A program made the translations under genes and the position numbers. Of a DNA stretch of 64,000 nt, positions 27,952 through 36,121 are shown in pieces; position 1 is the stretch's first letter; every line of letters starts with the position of its first letter. A model generated the notes under the pieces. It was given only the letters and a program-made list of their open reading frames with translations. It did no database searches and was not told where the DNA came from. The DNA is from Deltaproteobacteria bacterium (GTDB taxonomy: Bacteria > Myxococcota > UBA727 > VGSZ01): contig JADZDP010000078.1 in NCBI GenBank assembly GCA_020850995.1, positions 1-64,000 of the forward strand, read 5' to 3'.

Positions 27952-28998
27952 TCAGGATTGCAGCCGACCCTTGCCTTGGGTCTTGGCCTTGGCCAGGCGC
28001 TGGCGAGTCAGCGACATGAGCGACTCGCACAACGCATGGAAGCGGTCGTGGATCTCGCCCGAGCCGGTCCGCGAGCCGGGGTCCGCGCCCGACTCGGTGG
28101 CTCCATGGGTGCTGGTCTGCGAGGCGAACGCGTCCCCGCCGGGCGAGGTGCCGGCGCCCACCGCGCGCACGCCTGGCGCGGTGGTGGGATCACCCTCGGC
28201 CTCGATGACCTCGTCGAGCGACGCGGCGCCGAGCGAGAGCGTGACCGGGATCTGCACCTCGTCGAAGCCAAACGCGGTCTCGCCGATGATGCGCAAGAGC
28301 CGCTGGCCGAGGTGGACGGCGCCGGCCTTGTCGACCTCGGGGACCAGGATGGCGAACTCGCCGCCGCCCGTGCGCGCGAAGATGTCCTCGCGACGGATGC
28401 GACGCGCCAGGCGCTTGCCAAGCTGCGCCAGCACGGCGTCACCGGCCAAGTGGCCGAACTCCTCGTTGATGCGGGCGAAGTCGTCGACGTCGAACATCAA
28501 CAACGACAGCGGTCGCTTGTAGCGCGAGGCGCGGCTGACTTCGCGCACCAGCGCCTCGCGCGCATAGCGCCCGTTGAAGCAGCGCGTCAGGCCGTCGATG
28601 GTAGTGAGGCGATAGATCTCCTCGTAGTACGCGGCCTCGATGTTGTCGGTGGAGAGGTACTTGAGGATGGTGCGGCCGACCTTGAGCAGGTCGCCGTTGC
28701 CCAGGGCACGCTCGGTGATGGCCTCGTCGTTGACGTAGGTGCCGTTGGTGCTGCCGAGGTCCGAGAGCACCACGCCGTTGTCGGAGAGCACGATGCGCGC
28801 GTGACGACGGGAAACGCTCTCGTGATCGATCTGGATCTGCGCTTGGCTCGAGCGCCCGATGAGGATCTCACCGGGCTTGAGCAGGTGCTTGTGGCCAATG
28901 GATTGGCCATAGATGACCACCAGGCAAGCATCTGCCTTCGGCTTCCTGTCGCCGATCTTGGAGATGACGGTGACGACGGTCTTCCGCCGGATGTTCAC
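27952..28998 (-). CDS. FHA-GGDEF signalling protein with altered active site (GGGEF)
   Basis: 348 residues. The FHA domain (about 40-110; [38 protein letters not shown]) binds phosphothreonine peptides. The GGDEF domain (about 130-265) keeps the metal Asp region [19 protein letters not shown] and the inhibitory I-site RRED (202-205), but the signature is GGGEF (211-215): Gly213 replaces the metal-binding Asp or Glu. The protein may be a c-di-GMP sensor rather than a cyclase, or a weak cyclase. The C-terminal tail is Ser/Thr/Gly-rich and low complexity. GTG 28998 follows GGGGGAG. FHA-GGDEF pairs are known in Bdellovibrio. Confidence 0.88.
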   Translation of the reverse strand: MNIRRKTVVTVISKIGDRKPKADACLVVIYGQSIGHKHLLKPGEILIGRSSQAQIQIDHESVSRRHARIVLSDNGVVLSDLGSTNGTYVNDEAITERALGNGDLLKVGRTILKYLSTDNIEAAYYEEIYRLTTIDGLTRCFNGRYAREALVREVSRASRYKRPLSLLMFDVDDFARINEEFGHLAGDAVLAQLGKRLARRIRREDIFARTGGGEFAILVPEVDKAGAVHLGQRLLRIIGETAFGFDEVQIPVTLSLGAASLDEVIEAEGDPTTAPGVRAVGAGTSPGGDAFASQTSTHGATESGADPGSRTGSGEIHDRFHALCESLMSLTRQRLAKAKTQGKGRLQS

Positions 28999-29191
28999 AC
29001 CCGCTCCGCTCCCCCATACCGCACGGTCGACACTAGCACGGGACGTCCTGCGTGGGCCAAGTTGCCTTGCGCTGGTAGCGATCGCGTTCTCGACGACGAT
29101 CCGAAGCGGACGGCGTTCAAGATCTCGGCCTGCCCTGCCGATGCTAGGACGGGCGGGGTGCGCGCGGCGTGATCGAGGGTGCCGCGCGTCG

Positions 29192-29923
29192 TCAGATTCC
29201 GACCAGCAGGCGCGCGCCGAAGTTGTAGGCGAGGCCGGCCGCGATGATCTTCTTCATCTGCGCCTCGATGTTGTAGTCGCTGCGCAGGTAGCGGAACTGG
29301 CAGGTCTCGGTGTCGAACACCGCGCAGCACGAGCGCGGGTCATAGTCGCGCGGCTGACCGACGCTGCCGACGGTGATGATGTACTTGAAGTCTTTGCGGA
29401 CGACGAATTCGGGGCCCTTGACGTTGTAGGCCTCGTCGGTGCCGATGGCGAAGCTGCGCGTGAGGTGCGAGTGACCGATGAAAGTCACCCACGCGAGCTG
29501 GTCGCGGAACTTCAAGAGCTCCTTGGCCTTCTCCTTGGTGAAGATGTACTCGAACTCCTCGGGCTGCACGGGGCTGCCGTGGCAGAACTCGATGTCACCC
29601 TCGCGCTTGGAGTAGGGGAGGCCCTTGAGCCACTCGAGGGTCTCTGGGCTCACCTGCTTGCGGCACCAGTCCAGGGCGTGGCGCGCAGCGTCGTAGTAGT
29701 AGCTGTAGTCCATGCGCCCAGACACCGCCGCATCGTGGTTCCCCACGATGCAGGTCTGGACGAGCTTCTTGACGATCTGCGCGCACTCTTCGGGATTGGC
29801 GCCATAGCCCACGACGTCGCCGAGGCAGATGTAGCGGTCGATACGCTCCTTCGACAACGCCTTGACGCTCTCTTGGAGCGCCTCCAGGTTGCCATGGATG
29901 TCGGAGATGATGCCGTACCGCAC
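29192..29923 (-). CDS. Calcineurin-like metallophosphoesterase
   Basis: 243 residues. Full binuclear-metal motif set: GIISDIHGNLEAL (about 4-16), GDVVGYGANPEEC, CIVGNHDAAVSG, FIGHSH and a final GSVGQPRD. It belongs to the group of small bacterial phosphoesterases of unknown substrate, in which protein phosphatase or cyclic-nucleotide activity is reported for some members. GTG 29923 gives the conserved RYGIISD start. It lies 7 bp downstream of the MYXO-CTERM-like gene on the same strand. Confidence 0.88.
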   Translation of the reverse strand: MRYGIISDIHGNLEALQESVKALSKERIDRYICLGDVVGYGANPEECAQIVKKLVQTCIVGNHDAAVSGRMDYSYYYDAARHALDWCRKQVSPETLEWLKGLPYSKREGDIEFCHGSPVQPEEFEYIFTKEKAKELLKFRDQLAWVTFIGHSHLTRSFAIGTDEAYNVKGPEFVVRKDFKYIITVGSVGQPRDYDPRSCCAVFDTETCQFRYLRSDYNIEAQMKKIIAAGLAYNFGARLLVGI

Positions 29924-29930
29924 GCGCGCT

Positions 29931-31337
29931 CTACCCTCGCCGCCGCTTGACCCCTGCCCGGTGGAAGGGAAGCAGCAGGATGGCAAGGGTGAGGCCCGCA
30001 AGCAAGCGCGGAGCGCCCGGAGTTGCGGCGTGCTGGCACGCGCACGCCTCGCCGACCACGGTCACCGGCGCGGGGGCATAGGCCACCACGCGGCCTCCGG
30101 ACCAGTCGAGCACGCCATACAGGTGGGCCACCCCGGGCGCCGTCCCCGTGAGCAGCGGATCCCAGAGGAAGGCGCGCGGCCCCTCGGGACCGGCCGCAAG
30201 GTCGCCCATGAGTGGCTCGCCGTCGGCGCCCTCGTCGTCGTCATCGACGAACAGGCTGACGGTGCCGGCCGCGCCGGCGGGGAGCTCGACGCGCCACTGC
30301 ACGCCGAAGGTGCCATCCGCTTGGCTGTCGTCGACCCCGTCGGGCTCTACGATCTCGAATTGCGGCTCTACCGGGCCACCCTCGCCCACCTCGACCGTTC
30401 CTGGGGCGTAGGAGAAGGCCATGGCCCCGCGCGTGTCGCGGGCGCGCCCGAAGACGTGCCAGGTGCCTACCGGCAGGGCGGCGGTATCGAGCGTCGCGCT
30501 CATGCCGGCCCCGCCTGGCAGCCCGCGCGCGAAGCGCACCCCGTCAGCGCCGCTGGTGTCGGCCGACCAGAACAGCTCGACGGTCACGGCGTCGCCGGGG
30601 TCATCATCGGAGGCGCTGTAGGTGACCTGCACGGTGGCGCCCGTGGTGCTGCCGTTGGGCTCAGTGACGACGATGGAGGGGTCGTCGTTCGGGCCTGCGT
30701 CGGGCTCGGGCTCGCCTGCATCGGGCTGACCTGCGTCGCTCGGCGGCGGGCCGGCGTCGACCGGCGCGCAGGCGTCGAGGCTACCGGGCGTGCCGCCAAA
30801 GGGGGCCGTGAGCGGCGAGGCGGGCGCGCCGTCGGCCCACGAGGCATCGAGCGCGCCGTCGTTGGTGGGATCGAGCCGCTCCATGGTCTTGCGTGAGCCG
30901 GGCGTGGATGAGCCCGCGAACCAGGCGGCGACTGCGGGGTTGGCGATGTCGCAGGTGGCGTCGCAGGCGGTGGTGCCGACGGGGCACAGGCACAGCGCTT
31001 CGCCGCCGTCCGTGAGGGTGAGGCTCGCGTCGAAGGCGTGGGTCGCATCGACGGGTGGGACGTTCGGCTTGTCTTGGATGATGAAAAAGTCGTTGCTCGC
31101 GAGGCCCACCGCTGGCAGCGCCACGACGGCGCCGCTGCCAGCCCCCACCAAGACGAACTGCGAGAGGTCGCAGATGGCGCCGGCGTCCGGGTTGAAGATT
31201 TCAATCCACTCGTCGCGGTAGTCGTCGGAGGTCGGGTCACCGGCCCATGCAACCTCACTGATGACCGGCCGGGCAGACGCGGGCACCGCCCACACCGCCA
31301 TGACCAACACCAGGACCGTGAGGGGCGATCGCTTCAT
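29931..31337 (-). CDS. Exported lamin-tail-domain protein with MYXO-CTERM-like sorting tail
   Basis: 468 residues. A signal peptide is followed by a lamin-tail domain (about 24-190; VISEVAWAGDPTSDDYRDEW, GLASNDFFIIQD), a Pro/Asp/Ala linker, then Ig-like beta regions. The C terminus reads EACACQHAATPGAPRL, a hydrophobic LLAGLTLAILLLPF and a basic RAGVKRRRG: the Cys-containing motif, helix and Arg/Lys end of the MYXO-CTERM signal, which is known in myxobacteria for processing by a myxosortase and surface anchoring. Substrate unknown. It precedes the phosphoesterase gene by 7 bp. Confidence 0.8.
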   Translation of the reverse strand: MKRSPLTVLVLVMAVWAVPASARPVISEVAWAGDPTSDDYRDEWIEIFNPDAGAICDLSQFVLVGAGSGAVVALPAVGLASNDFFIIQDKPNVPPVDATHAFDASLTLTDGGEALCLCPVGTTACDATCDIANPAVAAWFAGSSTPGSRKTMERLDPTNDGALDASWADGAPASPLTAPFGGTPGSLDACAPVDAGPPPSDAGQPDAGEPEPDAGPNDDPSIVVTEPNGSTTGATVQVTYSASDDDPGDAVTVELFWSADTSGADGVRFARGLPGGAGMSATLDTAALPVGTWHVFGRARDTRGAMAFSYAPGTVEVGEGGPVEPQFEIVEPDGVDDSQADGTFGVQWRVELPAGAAGTVSLFVDDDDEGADGEPLMGDLAAGPEGPRAFLWDPLLTGTAPGVAHLYGVLDWSGGRVVAYAPAPVTVVGEACACQHAATPGAPRLLAGLTLAILLLPFHRAGVKRRRG

Positions 31338-31352
31338 GCGCCGGCGACTCTA

Positions 31353-31829
31353 TCAGCCGCCGGAGGCCGGTGGGACGGCCTCCGTGGGCGGGCCCGCGTC
31401 GCCCCCCGGTGGCACGCCTTTGGCGTTGATCGGCTTGCCCTTGTCGTCGAGCAAGGTGGCGAAGGTGCCCTCGTAGATCATGCCCTCGCCCACGCCCATG
31501 GCGAGCGCGCGTAGGTCCTTGATGAGAAAGGCCCCGTTCTCGCAGGCGAAGGCCTTGAGCGTGGCGATGGCGCCCTCGGGCCCCTGCTCCTCGATCTTCT
31601 TTTGCGGCCAGTCGAGCGCCACGGTGCCGATGACGGCGTGCGGGCGCTGCACCTCTTCGCCGTCTTGGTACACGTCCACGTGGCAGCCATCGGCGCGCTT
31701 GTCCACCGCCGGCGCGCTGGCGCTGGCGATGAGCTTCGGCTTGTTGACGGTGGTCAGGCACGCCGAGGCGCCGAGCGTCAGGGCCAGTGCAAGGGGCAAC
31801 GCGAGGACACGAGGGGCCGAGGCGATCAT
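31353..31829 (-). CDS. Hypothetical lipoprotein
   Basis: 158 residues; signal peptide and lipobox GASACL (Cys24). The mature part has VDVYQDGEEVQRPHAVIGT, ALDWPQKKIEEQGPEGAI and FACENGAFLIKD, followed by a loosely structured Gly/Pro-rich tail. The pattern of an early Tyr-Gln-Asp beta strand resembles small outer-membrane lipoproteins of the DUF type, but no family is certain. ATG 31829 overlaps the lipA TGA by 4 bases, so it is translated together with lipA. Confidence 0.7.
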   Translation of the reverse strand: MIASAPRVLALPLALALTLGASACLTTVNKPKLIASASAPAVDKRADGCHVDVYQDGEEVQRPHAVIGTVALDWPQKKIEEQGPEGAIATLKAFACENGAFLIKDLRALAMGVGEGMIYEGTFATLLDDKGKPINAKGVPPGGDAGPPTEAVPPASGG

Positions 31830-32734
31830 GGGTGCTCCCGAAGCGACGGGCTCGCCGAGGCAGCGCGGTGCGCGAGGTGCGCCTCGCGCGCGTGGTACGA
31901 CGAGCGGACGAAGGGCCCTGCGAACACGTGCGACAGGCCGATGGCGCGGCCGTGGGCAACGAAGCGCTGCCAGCTCGGCTCCTCGAGGTAGCGCGCCACG
32001 GTCCAGTGCGTCCGCGTAGGCCGCAGGTACTGACCCACGGTGGCGATGTGCACGCCGAGCTCGCGCATGCGATCGAGCGTGGCCACCACCTCGTCGTCAT
32101 CTTCGCCCAGCCCCACCATGATGCCGCTCTTGACGGCGCGGTGTCCGGCGCGCGCCACGTGCGCCAGCAGGCCCGTGGTGTGCTGCCAGCTCGATTGCGG
32201 GCGCACCTGGCGATAGAGGCGCTCGACCGTCTCCAGGTTGTGGTTGAAAACGTCGGGCGCGGCGGCGAGCACGACGTCGATGTGGCGGGCGTCGCCGCCA
32301 AAATCCGGCGTCAGTACCTCGATGGTGGCGCCGGGAACGCCGGTGCGCACGGCGGCGATGCAGGCGGCGAAGTGGGCGGCGCCGCGATCTTCCAGGTCGT
32401 CGCGATCGACGCTGGTGATGACCACATGCCTCAGGCCGAGCTGCGCCGCGGCGTCGGCGAGGCGCTGCGGCTCCTCGACGTCCGGCGGCGCCCCTCTGCC
32501 CGTGCGCACGTTGCAGAAGTGGCAGCGGCGCGTGCAGCGGTCGCCGAGGATCATGAAGGTGGCCGTGGCCGCGCCGAAGCACTCGCCGAGGTTAGGGCAA
32601 CGCGCCTCCTCGCAGACCGTGCTCAAGCCCTGGGCGCGCATGAGGGCGCGCACGGGATCGGTGTGCTGCGCGAGGCCCCGTTGCTTGCGCAGGGCGGGCG
32701 GCAGGCGCAGCGGTGCGTTCTCGGTTGCGGGCAC
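31826..32734 (-). CDS. lipA: Lipoyl synthase (radical SAM)
   Basis: 302 residues. The auxiliary 4Fe-4S cluster motif is CEEARCPNLGEC (C-x4-C-x5-C) and the radical SAM motif is CTRRCHFC; VGQYLRPT and the C-terminal RSSYHA, whose Ser is the conserved cluster ligand, are present. It inserts two sulfurs into octanoyl groups of lipoyl domains, needed for 2-oxoacid dehydrogenases. GTG 32734 is the start. lipB is not in the window. Confidence 0.97.
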   Translation of the reverse strand: MPATENAPLRLPPALRKQRGLAQHTDPVRALMRAQGLSTVCEEARCPNLGECFGAATATFMILGDRCTRRCHFCNVRTGRGAPPDVEEPQRLADAAAQLGLRHVVITSVDRDDLEDRGAAHFAACIAAVRTGVPGATIEVLTPDFGGDARHIDVVLAAAPDVFNHNLETVERLYRQVRPQSSWQHTTGLLAHVARAGHRAVKSGIMVGLGEDDDEVVATLDRMRELGVHIATVGQYLRPTRTHWTVARYLEEPSWQRFVAHGRAIGLSHVFAGPFVRSSYHAREAHLAHRAASASPSLREHP

Positions 32735-32755
32735 GGTCCCTCGGCGATCGGACGC

Positions 32756-33514
32756 CTAGTCGTCGGCGCCACGATGCCGTGTGCCGCAGCTGGGGCAGCG
32801 CGGCAAGCGGTGAATGGTGCCGCACTGGCAGGTGATGGCGGGGAGCTCGTCGGTGCCCTTGCCGCGGCGCCCGGCCTTGGCGCCCGCGGGCGTGCGGGCC
32901 GCGCGCGGGCTCGCTTCGAGGCCCTCGATGGTCCCGGGTGCCAAGGCCAGGTCGGGGGCGCGCAGGAAGTCGGAGTGAAACAGGCCGGGGACGTCCTCGG
33001 TGGGCACGGCGCCAACCTGGTCGCGGCCGGTGGCCTCGAGGCCCGGCACCGCCGCGACGCGCACGGCACCCACGTCGTCGGCGCGGCCGGGGTCGAGCCC
33101 GCTCACGGGGGCCACATCGACGTGCTTGGGCGTGAAGGCGGCGTAGAGCGAGGAGTCGATGAAGCCGGGGATGTCGTCGGCGAGCACCGCGCCCACCTGC
33201 TCGAAGCGACCCGTCTCGAGCCCCGCCAGCGCCGGGGCGTCACGGACCGGCGCGCCCGACGGGATGGAGCGCGGGTGCGGCGCCGGCGCGGCTGGCGCGC
33301 CGCGGTTCGGCGCTTGCGATGGAGGCGGCGCGGGCGCATGCGGGCCGGGCCCAGCGTGGCCCGCCGCGCGCAGCGCCTCAGCGATCTCGGCGGCGCTCGG
33401 CTCCGGCGGGTTGCGCGTGCCGTAGTTGAAGGGCTGCCTGCACCCTCGGCAGGTCCGCTCACCAAAGACCAAGGGGCGCTGGCAGCGCGGACACGGAGCG
33501 ACGCGCAGCGGCAC
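32756..33514 (-). CDS. Double zinc-ribbon protein with internal VGAV-PGL repeats
   Basis: 252 residues. The N-terminal ribbon has Cys8, 11, 22 and 25; the C-terminal ribbon has Cys229, 231, 240 and 243. Between them are three copies of a degenerate 20-residue unit (98-118, 139-158, 158-177) of form GLE/D-x-GR-xx-VGAV-xxx-VPG, with a fragment at 198. Pro/Ala linkers flank them. No family recognised; the ribbons suggest protein or nucleic-acid binding. The GTG at 33514 overlaps the preceding TAG by 1 base. It runs on the same strand before lipA. Confidence 0.7.
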   Translation of the reverse strand: MPLRVAPCPRCQRPLVFGERTCRGCRQPFNYGTRNPPEPSAAEIAEALRAAGHAGPGPHAPAPPPSQAPNRGAPAAPAPHPRSIPSGAPVRDAPALAGLETGRFEQVGAVLADDIPGFIDSSLYAAFTPKHVDVAPVSGLDPGRADDVGAVRVAAVPGLEATGRDQVGAVPTEDVPGLFHSDFLRAPDLALAPGTIEGLEASPRAARTPAGAKAGRRGKGTDELPAITCQCGTIHRLPRCPSCGTRHRGADD

Positions 33515-33825
33515 TAGTGCTGTCCCATGTCCTTGCGCAGCCGGGTCATGAAGTCCTCGAACGACCCCGGCTGCTGCACCGGGACGTGCATCGCGTACCA
33601 GTACTTGTTGCCGTTCACGTCGGTGAACGAGATGCGCCACACCTGCCCCGTGGAGCGGTTGAGCAGGTAGGTCGAACCAGGCGTGTCCACGATGTCGAAG
33701 GGCACGGAGGGATCGGTGAGCGGCTCGGCCTTCTTGGCTTGGGCGAGCAGCGCGCCCGCCGTGGTGAGCGTGCCGAGCAGCAGACCGGCGGCGAGCGCGG
33801 CGAGAGGTGAGCGGAGGCGAGCCAT
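33514..33825 (-). CDS. Small exported protein
   Basis: 103 residues with a signal peptide or membrane anchor (SPLAALAAGLLLGTLTTAG) and a mature part with PFDIVDTPGSTYLLNRSTGQ followed by VWRISF and NKYWYAMHV, a short beta pattern; the tail is FEDFMTRLRKDMGQH. Function unknown; the beta segment is reminiscent of a single blade of a beta-propeller. The TAG overlaps the next GTG by one base, so it is coupled to the zinc-ribbon gene. The start context shows no strong ribosome site, so an alternative start is possible. Confidence 0.6.
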   Translation of the reverse strand: MARLRSPLAALAAGLLLGTLTTAGALLAQAKKAEPLTDPSVPFDIVDTPGSTYLLNRSTGQVWRISFTDVNGNKYWYAMHVPVQQPGSFEDFMTRLRKDMGQH

Positions 33826-34000
33826 GCGACCGCAATAGCACAATGACGTGGGCGCCGCCGGGCGGGGCCAGGCACACGGCGGTCCCCGCGTCGTTGGGTC
33901 GGAGGATCGCGGAGGGGCTTGCCACGAGGGCCAGGAGCAGCGGAGGCGCGCGCCGAGCACGCGACGCTGCCATCGGGACAAGGACAGAGCGAGGAGCGAA

Positions 34001-34549
34001 TCAGCGGGCGCCGGAAGCGCTGTCGTCCTTGATCTGCGCGTAGAACTTGCGCTGGATGTCGGGCTCGACCGCGTAGTTCCGCTTGAGCTCGTCGGCGAGG
34101 TAGGTCTCGGCGATCTTGCCCACGATGGGGATCTTGACGTGGATGTTGCCCTCGATGACCCGGCGCGTGCCGGTCTTGGCGCCAAAGGTGTGGGGCGTGA
34201 GCTTCCAGATGCCCTTGGCGTCGAGGATCTCGCGGAACTTCGGGCTGAGCGGGATGATGTTCCAGTAGATGGTGTGCTCGCTCGGCACGAAGCGGGTGTC
34301 CTCGTGCCAGGTCAGCATCTCGTCGGTGACCACGCGTCGCGCCGCCAACGGGACGTCGCCGCCAGCGACCACCTTGAAGCGCCAGCCCACCGCGCCGCCG
34401 CCGAGATCGGTCTTCTCCACGAGATCGCGACTGCGGAAGGCCGGCATGGCGGCGAGCATCGCGATCAGGTCGGGGTGGTTGAGGTGCTTCTCGAACAGCT
34501 CGATGGGGATGTCGGGGAAGTCGTGCTCGAGGCGGAAGGTGGTGGCCAT
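34001..34549 (-). CDS. DUF2505 family protein (SRPBCC-like)
   Basis: 182 residues, soluble. Starts MATTFRLEHDFPDIPIELFE and has WHEDTRFVPSEHTIYWNIIP, then IEGNIHVKIPIVGKIAETYL, the beta-grasp and C-terminal helix of the SRPBCC/DUF2505 group that binds hydrophobic ligands. No enzymatic residues are evident. It lies between a small exported protein and an ArsR gene, both on the same strand; the ArsR product may regulate it (inference). Confidence 0.78.
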   Translation of the reverse strand: MATTFRLEHDFPDIPIELFEKHLNHPDLIAMLAAMPAFRSRDLVEKTDLGGGAVGWRFKVVAGGDVPLAARRVVTDEMLTWHEDTRFVPSEHTIYWNIIPLSPKFREILDAKGIWKLTPHTFGAKTGTRRVIEGNIHVKIPIVGKIAETYLADELKRNYAVEPDIQRKFYAQIKDDSASGAR

Positions 34550-34572
34550 GATCGCGCGATCCTCGCGGGCGT

Positions 34573-34615
34573 GGGCGGACGATGGGCGGACGATGGGCAG
34601 ACGATGGGCGGACGG
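34573..34615. repeat. Tandem 11-bp repeat, about four copies
   Basis: Unit GGGCGGACGAT repeated at 34573, 34584, 34595 (one substitution, GGGCAGACGAT) and a partial copy at 34606, just upstream of the DUF2505 start (minus strand). It lies in the 77-bp gap after the ArsR gene. It may be a slippage-generated spacer or a protein-binding array. Confidence 0.75.
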
Positions 34616-34626
34616 CCCTACGAGCG

Positions 34627-35118
34627 TCAGACCGGAGCTTCGTCCAACTTGAAGAGCAGGTCGAGCACCGCCTTCGGCAACGACGACGAGAGGCGATAAT
34701 AGGTCTGCTTGCCCGCGTGGCGCACCGCGAGCCAGCCGAGCCCACGCAGCTGTTTGAGCATGGTGGAGGTCGCAGAGAGCGAGAGGCCGAGCACGGCTGC
34801 CACGTCGCCCACGCACAGCTCGCTCGCGGCCAGCGCGCACACGGCCTGCACGCGCGACGGGTGCGCCAGGCCGCCCAGGCGATCGGCGGCGCGCAGCACG
34901 CGATCCGCTGACGGCATGGCGTCGAGCACACGCTCGACGTTCTCGGGGTCGAAGACCGCGATCTCTTTGGGCTCGTCGCGGAAGCGGTCGGCGCCCGCCG
35001 GTCGTCGCCGCGCCTTGATGCGGGGGCGCTCATCGTCGCGCTCATCGGCGCGCTTTGCGGCGCCCTTGCCCTTGCTGGCGTCCTTCGATGCGTCCCTTTT
35101 GCGGTCCTTCTTGCCCAT
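34627..35118 (-). CDS. ArsR-family winged-helix regulator with basic N-terminal extension
   Basis: 163 residues. Residues from about 70 form the ArsR/SmtB helix-turn-helix and wing: SRVQAVCALAASELCVGDVA, then LGLSLSATSTMLKQLRGLGW and VRHAGKQTYYRL. The ELCVGD motif recalls the metal-binding ELCVCD of SmtB/ArsR, but only one Cys of the pair is present, so metal sensing is doubtful. The first 45 residues are Lys/Arg/Asp-rich and look disordered. The nearest target is the DUF2505 gene downstream or the divergent methyltransferase (inference). Confidence 0.8.
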   Translation of the reverse strand: MGKKDRKRDASKDASKGKGAAKRADERDDERPRIKARRRPAGADRFRDEPKEIAVFDPENVERVLDAMPSADRVLRAADRLGGLAHPSRVQAVCALAASELCVGDVAAVLGLSLSATSTMLKQLRGLGWLAVRHAGKQTYYRLSSSLPKAVLDLLFKLDEAPV

Positions 35119-35256
35119 GTCTTGACGCTTTCACGGCTCTGGAAGCGCAGCAAGTTCCTGCGCTCGGCACGGTAAGACACGGTGAGGGCACGGCGGAGCA
35201 CGACCACGCAGCGGACCCGCGCACCGCGAGCGCCGGTCGGACTACAGTGGCCAACA

Positions 35257-36024
35257 ATGACGACGCTCGACGACAAGCTGGTGGACCAGGCGCTGGCGGC
35301 GGGAGGTGCCATCGATCTCGCCGACTGCGTCTACGGGCCGAGCCACACCGTTCGCGGCGCCTTCGCCGCGGAGGTGCAACCCTATTACGCGCTGCTAGCC
35401 GGCCTGGTGCGCGTGCTCAACGCTCGCACCGTGCTGGAGCTCGGCACGCATTTCGGCGGCGCGACCTTGGCAATGGCGCGCGGCCTGGCGGATCCGCGCC
35501 AGGGTTTGGTGGTCACCGTCGACGTGACCGCCCTGCCAAACGAGGCGCTCGATCGCGAGCCGGTGGTGCGCCGCGTCCATGGGGACCTGTTCGCGCCGCG
35601 CTGTCTGCGCAAGGTCGAGCGCGCGCTCGACGGCCGGCCCGTCGACCTCTTGTTCATCGACATCGTGCACGGCTACCACCAGACGCGGCGCGCGCTCGGC
35701 TGGTACGCGAACCGGGTGCAGCCGGCGCTCATCGCGCTCGACGACGTGCGCCTGAACGGGGGCATGCGGCTTTTGTGGGACGAGCTGCGAGCGCGCTACC
35801 CCGCGCTGGACGCGAGCGAGCGCGTAGAGCGCGCCGAGGCGGGCTTCGGCTTGCTCCAGCCGCACCGTCCCATGCGCCTCGACGAAGGCGACGCCTGGCG
35901 CGCGCTGCTGTGGTCGGCGCGACGCGCCATGGCGCTGCGGACCCCCGCGCGGGTCAAGCGCGGCGTCAACGCCATGCTCGACCGCATGCCCGCCCCGCTG
36001 CGCAAGCGGATCGACCCGAGCTGA
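35257..36024 (+). CDS. Class I SAM-dependent methyltransferase
   Basis: 255 residues. The Rossmann core shows VLELGTHFGGATLAMARGLAD (motif I), VVTVDVTALPNEALDREPVV (motif II) and DLLFIDIVHGYHQTRRALGW plus DDVRLNGGMRLLWDEL, the pattern of the Methyltransf_24/CmcI group acting on small or lipid-linked substrates. No operon partner gives a substrate. ATG 35257 follows a weakly AT-rich stretch; the longer upstream frame is not supported. It is divergent from the ArsR gene across 138 bp. Confidence 0.75.
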   Translation: MTTLDDKLVDQALAAGGAIDLADCVYGPSHTVRGAFAAEVQPYYALLAGLVRVLNARTVLELGTHFGGATLAMARGLADPRQGLVVTVDVTALPNEALDREPVVRRVHGDLFAPRCLRKVERALDGRPVDLLFIDIVHGYHQTRRALGWYANRVQPALIALDDVRLNGGMRLLWDELRARYPALDASERVERAEAGFGLLQPHRPMRLDEGDAWRALLWSARRAMALRTPARVKRGVNAMLDRMPAPLRKRIDPS

Positions 36025-36121
36025 GCGGCACGGCGCTGCGCAGGGCGGGCGACGAGGCGCACGGGCGCGCGCGGCGCTCGACCCTGTTGCGGTCTCGCGG
36101 GGCTTCGAGGAAAGCCACGCC

